Of a stretch of DNA of 64,000 nt, positions 1 to 10,321 are shown piece after piece. Under the pieces are notes generated by a model. That model was not told the DNA's origin. It searched no databases and saw only the letters and a list, made by a program, of their open reading frames with translations. The number at the start of each line of letters is the position of its first letter. The first letter of the stretch is position 1. Position numbers and translations under genes: made by a program. Origin of the DNA: DDH964 sp963763205 (GTDB lineage: Bacteria; Desulfobacterota; Desulfuromonadia; Desulfuromonadales; DDH964); contig CAVXNQ010000022.1 of NCBI GenBank assembly GCA_963763205.1, forward strand, positions 62,001 to 126,000. Reading direction: 5' to 3'.

Positions 1-421
1 GCAGGCCGGCCTGATCAACGTCATTCCCGCCTCGGCCATCGCCGCGGTCGCTTTCCAGTGGTACACGAGGATCAGCTACGTGACCGACACCCCGCTCTCC
101 TACCTGTATGCCACCCTGGCCATCGATCGCCGGGCCTTCTCCAGGCTCTCAGCCGCCGATCAGCAGGTGGTGCGCGAGGTGATGGGGCGCATTTACCAGG
201 AGATCGACCACCAGAACCGCGCCGACGACAGCGCCGCCAAGGCAGCCATGCGCCAGCAGGGCGTCACCTTCGTTACGCCGGAGCCGGCCGAGATCGAACG
301 CTGGCGGGGGATCGCCGCCAAGGTCGCCGACGATCTGCGCCGCGAGGGCGCCTTCACGCCGGCCCTCTTCGACCGCTTCCAGCAGCTGCTCGCCGACTAC
401 CGCCGCGGCGGCGGAAAATAG
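1..421 (+). CDS. dctP: TRAP transporter substrate-binding protein DctP, C-terminal part
   Basis: The gene enters from the left edge; its reading frame is open from base 2 to the TAG stop at 419-421. The visible part encodes about 139 C-terminal residues. It contains the conserved DctP stretch around QWYTRISYVTDTPLSYLYA, where TRAP binding proteins place hinge and ligand residues, followed by the helical tail (LSAADQQVVREV). DctP proteins bind organic acids in the periplasm and deliver them to the DctQ/DctM membrane complex. dctQ begins 28 bp downstream and dctM follows, the standard DctPQM order. The internal ATG-like starts are not real, because homology runs through them to the window edge. 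Confidence 0.88.
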   Translation, partial: QAGLINVIPASAIAAVAFQWYTRISYVTDTPLSYLYATLAIDRRAFSRLSAADQQVVREVMGRIYQEIDHQNRADDSAAKAAMRQQGVTFVTPEPAEIERWRGIAAKVADDLRREGAFTPALFDRFQQLLADYRRGGGK

Positions 422-449
422 CTCCCTGAAAGAGGACGGTGCCTCCACC

Positions 450-962
450 ATGAATCGGCCCCTGCCGCAGTTTCTGACCACCCTCGACAACCTCGGGCGC
501 CGCCTCGAGGACGCCCTGCTGGTGCTGCTGCTCGGTGGGCTGATTGTCCTCGCCGCGTTGCAGATCGTGCAGCGCGACCTCTTTTCCGGGGGCTTCGTCT
601 GGAGCGACGAGCTGCTGCGCCTGCTGGTGCTGTGGCTGGCGCTGGTCGGGGCGGTGGCCGCCAGCCGCGACGACAATCACATCAACATCGACGTCCTCTC
701 GCGCTGGCTGCCGGTGCGCCTACGCCTGGCCGCCCGGGTGATCGTCGACCTCTTTACCTGCGGGCTGTGCGGACTGCTCGCCTGGCATGGCGGACGCTTC
801 GTCGCCGGCGAGCGGGAGTTCGCCTCCACCGTCCTCGGCGGGCTTCCCGCCTGGCCTTTCGAGGCCATCATCCCCGTCGGCTTCGGGCTGATCGCCTGGC
901 GCTACGCGGTCTTTACCGCCCGCGACCTGATCCGGCTGGCGCGCGGCGAGGTGGCCGCATGA
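450..962 (+). CDS. dctQ: TRAP transporter small permease DctQ
   Basis: Encodes 170 residues, normal for DctQ, with four hydrophobic helices (near 23-45, 52-70, 95-115 and 135-158). DctQ is the small inner-membrane subunit that joins DctM to form the Na+-coupled transporter. The motif WSDELLRLLVLWLALVGA with charged residues between helices 1 and 2 is typical of the family. The start ATG at 450 lies after a GAAAGAGGA-like ribosome site and 28 bp after dctP. The stop overlaps the dctM start in an ATGA arrangement, so the two are probably translationally coupled. Confidence 0.93.
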   Translation: MNRPLPQFLTTLDNLGRRLEDALLVLLLGGLIVLAALQIVQRDLFSGGFVWSDELLRLLVLWLALVGAVAASRDDNHINIDVLSRWLPVRLRLAARVIVDLFTCGLCGLLAWHGGRFVAGEREFASTVLGGLPAWPFEAIIPVGFGLIAWRYAVFTARDLIRLARGEVAA

Positions 963-2242
963 TTCTCGGCGGTCTCGCCCTGATCCTGCTCGCCCTGCTC
1001 GGCGCGCCCCTCTTCGCGGTCATCGCCGCCAGCGCCCTGTGGGGCTTTTCCCGCTCCGGGGTCGATCTCTCGGCGGCGGCCATCGAGTTCTACCGCATCG
1101 CCGAGATGCCGGTGCTGCTGGCCATCCCCCTCTTCACCTTCGCCGGCTACCTGCTCAGCGAGAGTCACGCGCCCCAGCGCCTGGTGCGGCTCACGCGGGC
1201 GCTGATCGGCTGGGTCCCCGGCGGCCTGGCGATCGTCGCCCTGGCGGTCTGCGCCCTGTTTACCGCCTTCACCGGCGCCTCAGGGGTGACGATCATCGCC
1301 CTCGGCGCGCTGCTCTACCCGGCGATGCTCGAGGACGGCTACGACGAGTCGTTCAGTCTCGGCCTGGTCACCACCTCCGGCAGTCTCGGCCTGCTCTTCG
1401 CGCCCTCGCTGCCGCTGATCCTTTACGGTGTCGTCGCCCAGCAGAGCAGCGCCGGCGCCGGGGTCTCCATCGACCGGCTGTTCCTGGCCGGGCTGCTGCC
1501 CGGGATCCTGATGGTGGTCCTGCTGGGTGGCTACAGCTTCTGGTGCAACCGCCGACATCGCCTGCCGCTGTCCGCCTTCTCCTGGCGCGAGGTGGGCACG
1601 GCGCTGTGGGCGGCGAAGTGGGAACTGCCGCTGCCGCTGGTTGTCCTCGGCGGCATCTACGGCGGCATATTCGCCGTCTCCGAGGCCGCCGCAGTCACCG
1701 CCGTCTACGTCCTGATCGTCGAGGTCCTGATCCTGCGCGAAATTCCCCTGCGCAACCTGCCGGATATCATGCGCCAGTCGATGGTGCTGGTCGGCGGGAT
1801 CCTGCTGATCCTCGGCGTCTCGCTGGCCTCGACCAACTACCTGATCGATGCCGGGGTGCCGGGCAGGCTCTTCACCCTGGTGCGCGCCCACGTCAGCAGC
1901 CCCCTCACCTTCCTGATTCTGCTCAACCTCTTCCTGCTGGTGCTGGGCGCGCTCCTCGACATCTTCTCCGCCACGGTGCTGGTGGTGCCGCTGATCCTGC
2001 CGGTGGCGACCGGCTTCGGCATCAATCCCCTTCACCTCGGCATCATCTTCCTCGCCAACATGCAGATCGGCTACCTGACGCCGCCGGTGGGACTCAACCT
2101 ATTCATCGCCGGCTACCGTTTCAAACAGCCGATCACCCGTATCTACTGGGCGACTATTCCCTTTTTTCTGATCCTGCTGCTCTGCGTCCTGATTATCACC
2201 TACTGGCCGGCGTTGAGCCTGCTGCTGGCGGGCGGACAATAA
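959..2242 (+). CDS. dctM: TRAP transporter large permease DctM
   Basis: Encodes 427 residues, the usual DctM size, with about 12 hydrophobic helices and the family signatures GASGVTIIALGALLYPAM (about residue 106) and NMQIGYLTPPVGLNLF (near residue 365). DctM is the substrate-translocating subunit, driven by the sodium gradient. The start is set at the ATG overlapping the dctQ stop; the frame stays open upstream, but that part is out of frame with DctQ and has no homology. The ligand cannot be read from the permease. The adjacent sensor kinase with a solute-binding domain may report the same class of compound. Confidence 0.95.
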   Translation: MILGGLALILLALLGAPLFAVIAASALWGFSRSGVDLSAAAIEFYRIAEMPVLLAIPLFTFAGYLLSESHAPQRLVRLTRALIGWVPGGLAIVALAVCALFTAFTGASGVTIIALGALLYPAMLEDGYDESFSLGLVTTSGSLGLLFAPSLPLILYGVVAQQSSAGAGVSIDRLFLAGLLPGILMVVLLGGYSFWCNRRHRLPLSAFSWREVGTALWAAKWELPLPLVVLGGIYGGIFAVSEAAAVTAVYVLIVEVLILREIPLRNLPDIMRQSMVLVGGILLILGVSLASTNYLIDAGVPGRLFTLVRAHVSSPLTFLILLNLFLLVLGALLDIFSATVLVVPLILPVATGFGINPLHLGIIFLANMQIGYLTPPVGLNLFIAGYRFKQPITRIYWATIPFFLILLLCVLIITYWPALSLLLAGGQ

Positions 2243-2284
2243 CGCTCTCGGTTTTCTTGGCAAAGGGGAGGAGCAGGTCCTTCA

Positions 2285-2307
2285 CCCCCTCTTGGGTCAA
2301 GAGGGGG
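2285..2307. terminator. Hairpin between convergent dctM and mntP
   Basis: A perfect inverted repeat with 10-bp arms (CCCCCTCTTG and CAAGAGGGGG) around a 3-nt loop lies between the convergent dctM and mntP genes. It lacks a clear T run on either side, so it may be a weak bidirectional terminator, an mRNA-stabilising hairpin or a dispersed palindrome. The purine-rich tract just downstream (CAGGGGGGAG) is similar in style to other intergenic repeats in this window. Confidence 0.5.
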
Positions 2308-2353
2308 CAGGGGGGAGTTACGGTGGCGGGAGTGGGTGGCAGCCGAGGATGGC

Positions 2354-2920
2354 TCAGGTGTGGTCGAGGAGGATTTTCAGGCCGATGGCGATCAGGATCA
2401 GGCCGCCGGCGATCTCCACCCGCGGTCCCCACAAGGCGCCGAGGCGCAGGCCGATGCGGCGGCCGAGGAGCATGCCGGCGACGGTCAGCGCGCCGGCGAC
2501 CAGCCCGATGACCAGCGCCGGCAGCCAGATCGAGACCTGCAGCATGGCCAGCGACAGCCCGACGGCGAGGGCGTCGATGCTGGTGGCTACTGAGAGCAGG
2601 ATCAGGGTGAGGCCGCGGGTCGGATCGCGCTCTTTGGCGGCCTCCCGCTCGGCGAAGGCCTCGTGGATCATCTTGCCGCCGACCAGGGCGAGCAGGCCGA
2701 AGGCGAGCCAGTGGTCGTAGTCGGCGATCCAGCGTTGCACCGTCAGCCCGGCGAGCCAGCCGATGATCGGCATCAGCGCCTGAAACAGGCCGAAGTGGAA
2801 GCCGAGGCGAAACAGGTGGCGGCCGCCGAGCCGTTCCAGGGTGAGCCCGGCGCCGAGGGCGACGGCGAAGGCATCCATGGCCAGGGCGAGGGCAATGGCG
2901 AAGAGACTGAGGAAATCCAT
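2354..2920 (-). CDS. mntP: Manganese efflux pump MntP
   Basis: Encodes 188 residues, standard for MntP (formerly YebN), with six hydrophobic helices formed by two similar halves. Each half carries the conserved aspartate of the family: LALAMDAFAVALGAG near residue 16 and ATSIDALAVGLSLA in the second half. MntP exports excess Mn2+ across the inner membrane. Many mntP genes are preceded by a Mn-sensing yybP-ykoY riboswitch; I could not recognise one in the short upstream region (2921-3028). The gene is convergent with dctM and divergent from the sensor kinase. Confidence 0.95.
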   Translation of the reverse strand: MDFLSLFAIALALAMDAFAVALGAGLTLERLGGRHLFRLGFHFGLFQALMPIIGWLAGLTVQRWIADYDHWLAFGLLALVGGKMIHEAFAEREAAKERDPTRGLTLILLSVATSIDALAVGLSLAMLQVSIWLPALVIGLVAGALTVAGMLLGRRIGLRLGALWGPRVEIAGGLILIAIGLKILLDHT

Positions 2921-3028
2921 GCGTGGCGTTCCGGTAGTGGCCAGGGTGGTGGCGACGCAGGCCGGATTCTCGCCGCCCGCGGCGGGATTGTCAACCCTTC
3001 TCCGTATTCTGGCAGCAACGGTGGGAAA

Positions 3029-4767
3029 ATGCTAGCGCGGCGCTGTCTCTTGCGGGTTGGCCTGCTCGCCTTGCTTTTCTTCCTGCTCGCCGCCGCAGTG
3101 GGGTGGGGGGAGGAAATCGCGCCGCCTCCGTCCCTGGTGGTGGTCGGCGGCGACCGCAGCTACCCCCCCTACGAGTTCCTCGACGCGGACGACCAGCCCA
3201 CGGGGTTCAACGTCGAGCTGACCGAGGCGGTGGCGCGGGTCATGGGGTTCGAGGTGGAGATCCGCCTCGGCGCCTGGGGGGCGATGCGCCGGGCGCTGGC
3301 CGCGGGGCAGGTCGACATCCTGCAGGGGATGGCCTATTCCCGGGAGCGGACCGCCGAGGTCGACTTCTCGGTGCCCCACGCGGTCATCCACCAGACCATC
3401 TGGAACCGCCGGGGCGCACCGCAGCTGGAGAATGTCACCGATCTGGCCGGCCGCCAGGTGATCGTCATGCGCGGCAGCATCATGCACGACTTCATGCTGC
3501 GCCAGCAGCCGCAGGCCGAGCTGATCCTGGTCGACTCCCTGGCCGACGCCCTGCGCCAGCTCGCCGCCGGCCGCGGCGACTGCGCCCTGGTCGCCAAGCT
3601 CCCCGGGCAATATCTGGTCAACAAGTATCACCTCTCCAACCTGGAGCCGGTCGCCAAACCGCTGATGGCCCAGGACTACGGCTATGCCGTGCACAAGGGG
3701 AACCGGGCGCTATTGGCGCGCTTCAACGACGGCCTGGCAATCCTGCGACAGACCGGCGAATATGAGAAGATTTACCGCAAGTGGCTGGGGGTGCTGGAGC
3801 CGCGCCCCCTCTCCTGGCGGCGCATCGCCGGCTACGTGGCGCTGGCGGTGGCGCCGCTGTTGCTGGTGATCGGCGCCATCGCCCTCTGGTCGCGGACCCT
3901 GAAGAAGGAGGTGGCGCTGCGCACCGCCGAGCTGGAGCGGGAGGTAGCCCAGCACCGCGGCACCATGGCGGAGCTGAAGGTGCGCCAGCGCCAGCTGATC
4001 CAGGCCGACAAGATGACCTCCCTGGGGATCCTGGTCTCCGGCGTCGCCCACGAGATCAACAACCCGACCGGCCTGATGCTCCTCGATCTTCCCCACCTGG
4101 AAAAGGCCTTCGCCGACGCCGAGCCGATTCTCGAAGAGCATTTCCGCCGCCACGGCGATTTCCGTCTCGGTTGGCTGCAATACAGCCGGATGCGCAAGGA
4201 GATCCCGCAGATGTGCGCCGAGATGCGCGAGGCGGGGCGGCGCATCAAGGGAATCGTCGAGGACCTCAAGGATTTTGCCCGCCAGCAGGACGAGGATCTG
4301 CTCGAACCGGTCGACTTCAACCAGGTGGTGGCCGCCGCACTGCGCCTGGCCGACAACCAGCTGCGCAAGGCGACCCGGCATTTCAGCGCCGAGCTCGCCC
4401 CCGACCTGCCGCAGGTCAAGGGGAATGCCCAGCGCATCGAACAGGTAATCGTCAACCTGGTCCTCAACGCCTGCCAGGCCCTCCCCGATCTGGAGCGGGA
4501 GATCGTTCTGGCCACCGCCTGGGCGGCCGAGAGTGGAGAAGTGGTGTTGACCCTGCGCGACGCGGGGAGCGGCATCGCTCCCGAGCACCTGCCGCACCTC
4601 ACCGACCCCTTCTTCACCACCAAACGCGACCAGGGGGGGACCGGCCTGGGCCTGTCGATCTCGGCCGGCATCGTCCGCGAGCACGGCGGCACCCTGCAGT
4701 TCGCTTCCGTCCCCGGCGCGGGGACCACCGCCACCCTGCGCCTGCCGGCCCTCCAGGAGACAGCGTC

Positions 4768-4771
<4 letters not shown>
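3029..4771 (+). CDS. Sensor histidine kinase with periplasmic solute-binding domain
   Basis: Encodes 580 residues. In order: signal sequence or first membrane helix (1-27); an SBP_bac_3 type solute-binding domain in the periplasm (about 35-255, starting VVVGGDRSYPPYEF); a membrane helix (about 264-287); a coiled-coil linker; and a HisKA/HATPase core with phosphoacceptor His near 341 (SGVAHEINNPTG) and GTGLGLSIS near 537. It should bind a small ligand directly in the periplasm and phosphorylate the NtrC-type regulator encoded next, whose start overlaps its stop (ATGA). Position beside dctPQM suggests DctB/DctD-like control of uptake, but the solute-binding fold is the amino-acid type, so the ligand is uncertain. 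The ATG at 3029 is the start that gives a signal peptide. Confidence 0.9.
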
Positions 4772-6174
<1,403 letters not shown>

Positions 6175-6208
6175 GGGGATTTTCGTCTGTCTAAGGGTTG
6201 ATGGCGTC

Positions 6209-6246
6209 GCAAAAAATCCGCCCTACGGCGTTACGGCGTTTTTTAA
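6209..6246 (+). terminator. Possible intrinsic terminator after the NtrC-type gene
   Basis: A short GC-rich inverted segment (CGCC, loop, GGCG) flanked by an A run on the left and TTTTTT on the right lies about 35 bp after the response-regulator stop. It could terminate transcription in either direction. The stem is short, so confidence is modest. Confidence 0.45.
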
Positions 6247-6399
6247 GGACCTCGACCTACCTGATGTGGCCTTCGCCCCTGAAGAACCACCAGGCCTAGC
6301 ATTGAGGCTGTCCCTCCCCCCTGCTACAGCCTCGCGGTTGAGAATCAGGAGGATGTGGTATGGTTCTAAAAACTTGAACCTGAAACGAGGACCGCCGCC

Positions 6400-6957
6400 A
6401 TGAACAATAAGGAATTCTTGGTTACCCTGGCATTTGGCCTGGCCATAGGCATCCCGTTAGGCCTCTCTACTTTAAACGCTTCGGCTAAAACTATTTATAA
6501 TTACGGAATATTCTTCCAGATGCTCGGTATCGGCACCATCGTTATCGGAGTCGGCAAAGCTCTTATTGCCTTCACCTCAAAATCTTTTTGGGAGTGGATT
6601 TTATCGGCCTTCAGGTCTTCGCGCCCAGAATATTCAATACCAGAACCGGATGAATTTCTAAGCAGAATTCATTGGGAAGACTATAAGCCGGATTTTTCTG
6701 AGGAAAATCAAGATATCGATTCCAAATTCGAAGCTCTTGAAAAATATATTAAATATGAGAATTTGCAGATTCTCGCCCATATAAGAGAAGAGTTCAGGAA
6801 ACTAAGGGCAACTTATGCGGAAGAAGAGAAGGCGCGCCGCTCCAGTGATCTTGAAATTTACGAACTGTTTAAAAATAGGGCCATAGGGGACCTTCATATC
6901 ATCCTGTTCGGGGTTATTTTTTCGGTCGTTGGACTTTTTCTGAGCTCTTTCCTGTAA
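6400..6957 (+). CDS. Hypothetical membrane protein, AT-richer than surroundings
   Basis: Encodes 185 residues with two N-terminal hydrophobic helices (about 7-27 and 36-58), a charged cytoplasmic middle (about 65-155, including EKYIKYENLQILAHIREE) and a C-terminal helix (LHIILFGVIFSVVGLF, about 162-182). I do not recognise the family. Base composition is visibly AT-richer than all neighbours and codon use is relaxed, suggesting horizontal acquisition. The ATG is preceded by ACGAGGA. The last 28 codons plus downstream flank are repeated 9120 bp away at about 15991-16160, on the far side of the efflux cluster. Confidence 0.7.
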   Translation: MNNKEFLVTLAFGLAIGIPLGLSTLNASAKTIYNYGIFFQMLGIGTIVIGVGKALIAFTSKSFWEWILSAFRSSRPEYSIPEPDEFLSRIHWEDYKPDFSEENQDIDSKFEALEKYIKYENLQILAHIREEFRKLRATYAEEEKARRSSDLEIYELFKNRAIGDLHIILFGVIFSVVGLFLSSFL

Positions 6958-7040
6958 GAACTCGTGCGTCGGGACCATCAACGAACCGACTCTCTTGTAC
7001 CCGGGTTTCTGCGAACCCCAAAAAACCTCCGCACCGCTTC
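6871..7040 (+). repeat. Left copy of a roughly 170-bp direct repeat
   Basis: This segment, covering the C-terminal codons of the hypothetical membrane protein and about 80 bp beyond its stop, reappears at about 15991-16160 in the same orientation. Bases 6894-6973 are identical to 16014-16093; similarity then declines to about 7040. The two copies bracket the ComM remnant, the TetR-SDR-RND cluster and associated fragments. Confidence 0.9.
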
Positions 7041-7073
7041 AAGTGCGGATTTCCCCATGAATCCGGCAACTTA

Positions 7074-7514
7074 TATACTTGCGCACCACACGATATTCAG
7101 CACTACCGGCAACGCCTTTCCGGGCCGTTGCGCGACCGCATCGACCTGCACATCTAAGTCCCACGGGTTCCCCACCGAGACCTTTCCGACCCGCGCGACG
7201 GCGAGCCCTCCGCGGTCATTCGCGGCCGGGTCGAAGCGGCCCGGCAACTTCAGCGCGAGCGCCTCGCCCCCTACGGCCTGCACTGGAATGCCCACATGGC
7301 CGCCCGCCACATACGAAAGTTCTGTCCGGCCGATGAACAGGGGCATAAACTGCTGGAGTTAGTCACCGACCGTCTCGGGCTCTCGGCTCGCTCCTACAGC
7401 CGCATCCTCAGGGGGGCCCGGACCATCGCCGATCTGGCTGGATGTGAGCAGATCAGGCAAGAGCACTTGGCGGAGGCGGTGCAGTACCGGGGGCTGGACC
7501 GACGGATGACCTAA
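7074..7514 (+). pseudogene. ComM/YifB (Mg-chelatase-like ATPase) C-terminal remnant
   Basis: One frame reads as the C-terminal part of a YifB/ComM family ATPase: CAPHDIQHYRQRLSGPLRD, RIDLHI, then a TAA stop at 7158-7160 where the family has Glu or another residue before VPRVPHRDL, and then 118 more residues ending EAVQYRGLDRRMT. ComM helicases act in branch migration of incoming DNA. Only about 145 of roughly 510 residues remain, there is no N-terminal AAA+ domain or start signal upstream, and an in-frame nonsense codon interrupts the remnant. It is therefore a truncated, decayed gene. The fragment after the nonsense codon could be translated from GTG or ATG codons, but I see no supporting ribosome site. 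Confidence 0.85.
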
Positions 7515-7624
7515 CCGATACTACATTGAGCCTTGCTGATTGATGGAAAGACCCCAGGTCTACCCCATCACCAGAACGCGACAAGCAACCTCTCCCCAAA
7601 TTTTTTGAACAAGGGAAAAAACAC

Positions 7625-7654
7625 TTGACGCAATTAGACCGATCGGTCTAAATT
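7625..7654 (+). promoter_or_regulatory. tetR promoter with overlapping 18-bp palindromic operator
   Basis: A -35 TTGACG (7625-7630) and a -10-like TAAATT (7649-7654) flank and overlap the perfect palindrome TTAGACCGATCGGTCTAA (7634-7651). The placement of the operator between -35 and -10 implies autorepression by the TetR protein encoded directly downstream. The expected transcription start falls at or next to the ATG at 7661, and no Shine-Dalgarno is visible, so the message may be leaderless. Confidence 0.8.
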
Positions 7655-7660
7655 GAAATC

Positions 7661-8257
7661 ATGAAACGCATTCACAGCAAAGACGATATCCTGCAGGCCG
7701 GTCTCGACCTCGTGTTGAGCAGAGGTTTCAACGCTACCGGCGTCGAGGCGATCCTGAAGCAGGCCAAGGTACCCAAGGGGTCTTTTTACAATTTCTTCTC
7801 CAGTAAAGAGGAATTCAGCCTGGCGATCATCGACAAGTTTGTCAACGCACGGCGGGAAGTTTTCTACCCTATTTTCAGCGATAAATCGATTCCGCCGTTG
7901 GAGCGCGTCAAAAGAAGCTTCGAAACCTTGATTGCGACATTTGAAGCGGATGACTGTTCCAAGGGGTGCCTGCTCGGCAACCTGGGCCAGGAGATGGCCG
8001 ATCAATCCGAGAACGTCCGACGACGCCTTGAGGACTCTTTGCTGGAGTGGTCCGGGCGGGTGTCCGGGTTGCTTCTTCAAGCGCAGCTGGAGAAAGCTAT
8101 TCCCGCGGATTTGGACGCCGGGATGCTGGCGGAAAACCTGATCTCCTCATTCGAGGGCGCATTGCTGCGCTCCAAGGTCAAAAAGTCCGCGGAGCCGTTA
8201 AGGGATTTCATTCATTTGTATTTCGACAGGTTCCTTGTTCAAAGTGAAGAGGAATAA
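7661..8257 (+). CDS. TetR/AcrR family transcriptional repressor
   Basis: Encodes 198 residues. The N-terminal helix-turn-helix (about 8-54) carries the TetR signature GFNATGVEAILKQAKVPKGS followed by FYNFFSSKEEF. The rest is an all-helical ligand-binding and dimer domain containing CSKGCLLGNLGQEMAD, typical of a subgroup that controls SDR enzymes and efflux pumps. The protein most likely represses itself and the downstream SDR-RND cluster through TAGACC/GGTCTA operators found before both this gene and the SDR gene. Inducer unknown; two cysteines (CSKGC) lie in the sensing domain. Confidence 0.93.
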   Translation: MKRIHSKDDILQAGLDLVLSRGFNATGVEAILKQAKVPKGSFYNFFSSKEEFSLAIIDKFVNARREVFYPIFSDKSIPPLERVKRSFETLIATFEADDCSKGCLLGNLGQEMADQSENVRRRLEDSLLEWSGRVSGLLLQAQLEKAIPADLDAGMLAENLISSFEGALLRSKVKKSAEPLRDFIHLYFDRFLVQSEEE

Positions 8258-8288
8258 TTACCTGATTTTTTTTTGGCTATTTATTACG

Positions 8289-8300
8289 TAGACCGGTCTA
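8289..8300 (+). promoter_or_regulatory. Second TetR-type operator upstream of the SDR gene
   Basis: The perfect 12-bp palindrome TAGACCGGTCTA uses the same TAGACC half-sites as the operator before tetR but with the central 4 bp absent. It sits in the 94-bp gap between tetR and the SDR gene, where a promoter for the efflux cluster would be expected. The different spacing may give a different affinity or dimer register. Confidence 0.7.
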
Positions 8301-8351
8301 AATATTACAAGCTACGACCTCAGGAAACGGCAAAACAACAGAGGCAAACAA

Positions 8352-9137
8352 ATGACGACTACAAACAAAACATGGGTTCTCATCACCGGCGCATCGAGTG
8401 GCTTCGGCACGGAGTTCGCCCGCCAGTATGCCGCGCAAGGCCATGCTCTGGTGCTGGTGGCGCGCCGGCTGGAACGGCTGCAGTCACTTGCCGAGGCCCT
8501 GCGTCAGCAGTACGGCATCGAAGTCTTGGTGGAGCAGGTCGATCTTGCGGAACTTGCGGCCGTCACAGGACTGCGCGAACGGCTGCGCGAACGGGGCATT
8601 GCCATCGATATCCTGATCAACAACGCCGGTCATGGTTTGCAGGGCGCGTTCCTGGATAGCCCGCTCGACGCGGCGCTGGCGATGGTGCAGCTGGATGTCG
8701 CCAGCCTGACCGCCGTCACTCACGTCTTTGCCCAGGAGATGCAGACGCGTAAACGCGGCGAGATCCTGCTGGTCGCCAGTCTGCTCGCCTACCAGGGCGT
8801 GGAAAATTTCGCCGTCTATGCCGCAGCCAAGGCCTACGTCCTGCGCCTGGCGGAAGCCCTGCACCGCGAACTAAAACCCCACGGCGTCAGAGTGACGGCG
8901 CTGTGCCCAGGAATGTCGGACACCGGCTTCGCGAGCGCGGCGCACCAGACGCTCACCCCCGCCTTGAAGCGCATGATGATGCAGCCGGCCCCGGTGGTGC
9001 GCGCAGGAATCCGCGCGTTGCAGGCCGGACGCATCAGCGTGGTGCCGGGCTGGGCCAACAAGGCCGCCGTGCTCTTGACCTGGGCAACGCCCCGCCGGCT
9101 GCACCAGGCTTTTTTGTCGCGCGTCATGAACGCCTGA
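8352..9137 (+). CDS. Short-chain dehydrogenase/reductase
   Basis: Encodes 261 residues of the classical SDR family. The Rossmann cofactor motif TGASSGFG is at 13-20, NNAG near 90, and the catalytic Ser and YxxxK (Tyr-Ala-Ala-Ala-Lys) near 140-160. It resembles the DltE/YqjQ-like broad reductase group acting with NAD(P)H on carbonyl or hydroxyl substrates; the substrate is not readable. It lies between tetR and the RND pump and shares the TetR-type operator, suggesting a role in detoxifying a compound that is also exported. The start ATG is preceded by AGAGGC. Confidence 0.92.
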   Translation: MTTTNKTWVLITGASSGFGTEFARQYAAQGHALVLVARRLERLQSLAEALRQQYGIEVLVEQVDLAELAAVTGLRERLRERGIAIDILINNAGHGLQGAFLDSPLDAALAMVQLDVASLTAVTHVFAQEMQTRKRGEILLVASLLAYQGVENFAVYAAAKAYVLRLAEALHRELKPHGVRVTALCPGMSDTGFASAAHQTLTPALKRMMMQPAPVVRAGIRALQAGRISVVPGWANKAAVLLTWATPRRLHQAFLSRVMNA

Positions 9138-9170
9138 GCGGCAGGCTTAACCCTGCGAGTGAGGATCGAT

Positions 9171-10321
9171 ATGAATACCCAGTCTTTTAGGATATTGGCC
9201 GGGCTGTCGCGGCGCTATCGCATCGCGCTCCTCGTCGGCACCCTGGTGGTCATCGCCGCCGGGGTTGCCGGGGCGGTTTTGGTCCGCGAGGAACAGCCGC
9301 CGGTCGCGGCAGTCGCTCCGCACCTGGTGCGGGCTTTTACGGTGACGCCCGCTCAAGAGAGTGCCGCGGAATTTACTGGTGTGATTCACGCCCGAACGGA
9401 GAGCGACCTCGGTTTTCGCGTCCCCGGCAAGATCATCGAAAAACTGGTCAATGCCGGGGCTCACGTCAAGCGCGGACAGGCATTGATGCGGCTCGATCCG
9501 ACCGACCTGCGCCTGGTCGCCAAGGCCGCCCGGGCGGCAGTCGAAGCGGCCCGGGCCCAGAACCAACGCGCCCTCGCGGATGAACTACGCCTGCGCAAGC
9601 TGGTCGCCATCAACGCCGTATCCGTCCAGGAATACGACCAAGCCAAAGCAGCGGCAGACGCCACCACCGCCCAGCTCAATTCCGCCCTCGACGACGCCGG
9701 GCAACGGGAAAATCAGGTGGGCTATGCCGTGCTCAGGGCGGAAGCGGACGGCGTCATCATGGCGGTTCCGGCCGACGTCGGCCAGGTGGTGGGAGCGGGG
9801 AGCGTGGTCGTTCGCCTTGCCCATGACGGCGCGCGCGAAGCGGTGGTCGACCTGCCCGAGGGGGATGCGCAGCTGGCCAGGTCCAAAGCCGTCGCCAGCC
9901 TTTATGCCGATCCGGGCCGGACCTTCCCGGCCAAGTTGCGGGAACTGTCCGCCATGGCCGACCCGCTCACCCGCACCTACCAGGCGCGTTACACCCTGGG
10001 GGGGGCGGGGAGAGCGCTCCGCTCGGCGCGACCGTGACGGTTCGTCTGGCCGGGGAGCAGGCGGATGGCCGGCCTCAGTACGCAGTTCCCATCGGCGCGC
10101 TGTATGACGGTGGCGCGGGGACCAGCGTGTGGGTGATCGATCCCGCCACATCGTTCTTGTCGCGTCGAGCGGTCGAGGTTGCGAAACTCGGCAGCGAGAC
10201 CGCGCTGATCGACCAAGGCCTCAAACCGGGGGAACGGATTCTCGCCCTGGGCGCTCACCTCGTCCAGGAAGGGGAACGCGTCAAGGTCCTCGCCGGTCCG
10301 GCGCAGGAGGACAAACCATGA
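9171..10321 (+). CDS. RND efflux periplasmic adaptor protein (frameshifted)
   Basis: Membrane-fusion (HlyD/AcrA-like) adaptor of a tripartite pump, about 383 residues if the frame is restored. It has an N-terminal anchor helix (IALLVGTLVVIAAGVAGAVL), a lipoyl/barrel-sandwich region (SDLGFRVPGKI), a coiled-coil hairpin and beta-barrel. The frame breaks at 10009-10022 in a G8-C-G4 run: the upstream frame stops at 10037, while the continuing protein (ATVTVRLAGEQADGRP) is in the next frame to 10321. One missing G explains it. The stop overlaps the RND transporter start (ATGA). The ATG at 9171 follows GTGAGGA; an in-frame GTG at 9159 is part of that ribosome site. Confidence 0.88.

Noticed and set aside
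2663..3028. N-terminal extension of the solute-binding kinase
   Set aside because: It lies antisense to mntP and has no homology; the signal peptide starts at 3029.
2921..3028. Mn-sensing yybP-ykoY riboswitch upstream of mntP
   Set aside because: I could not find the conserved core; the region is short and shared with the divergent kinase promoter.
7071..7362. Other open frames over the ComM remnant
   Set aside because: They are out of frame with the ComM homology and have biased Pro/Arg composition typical of shadow frames.
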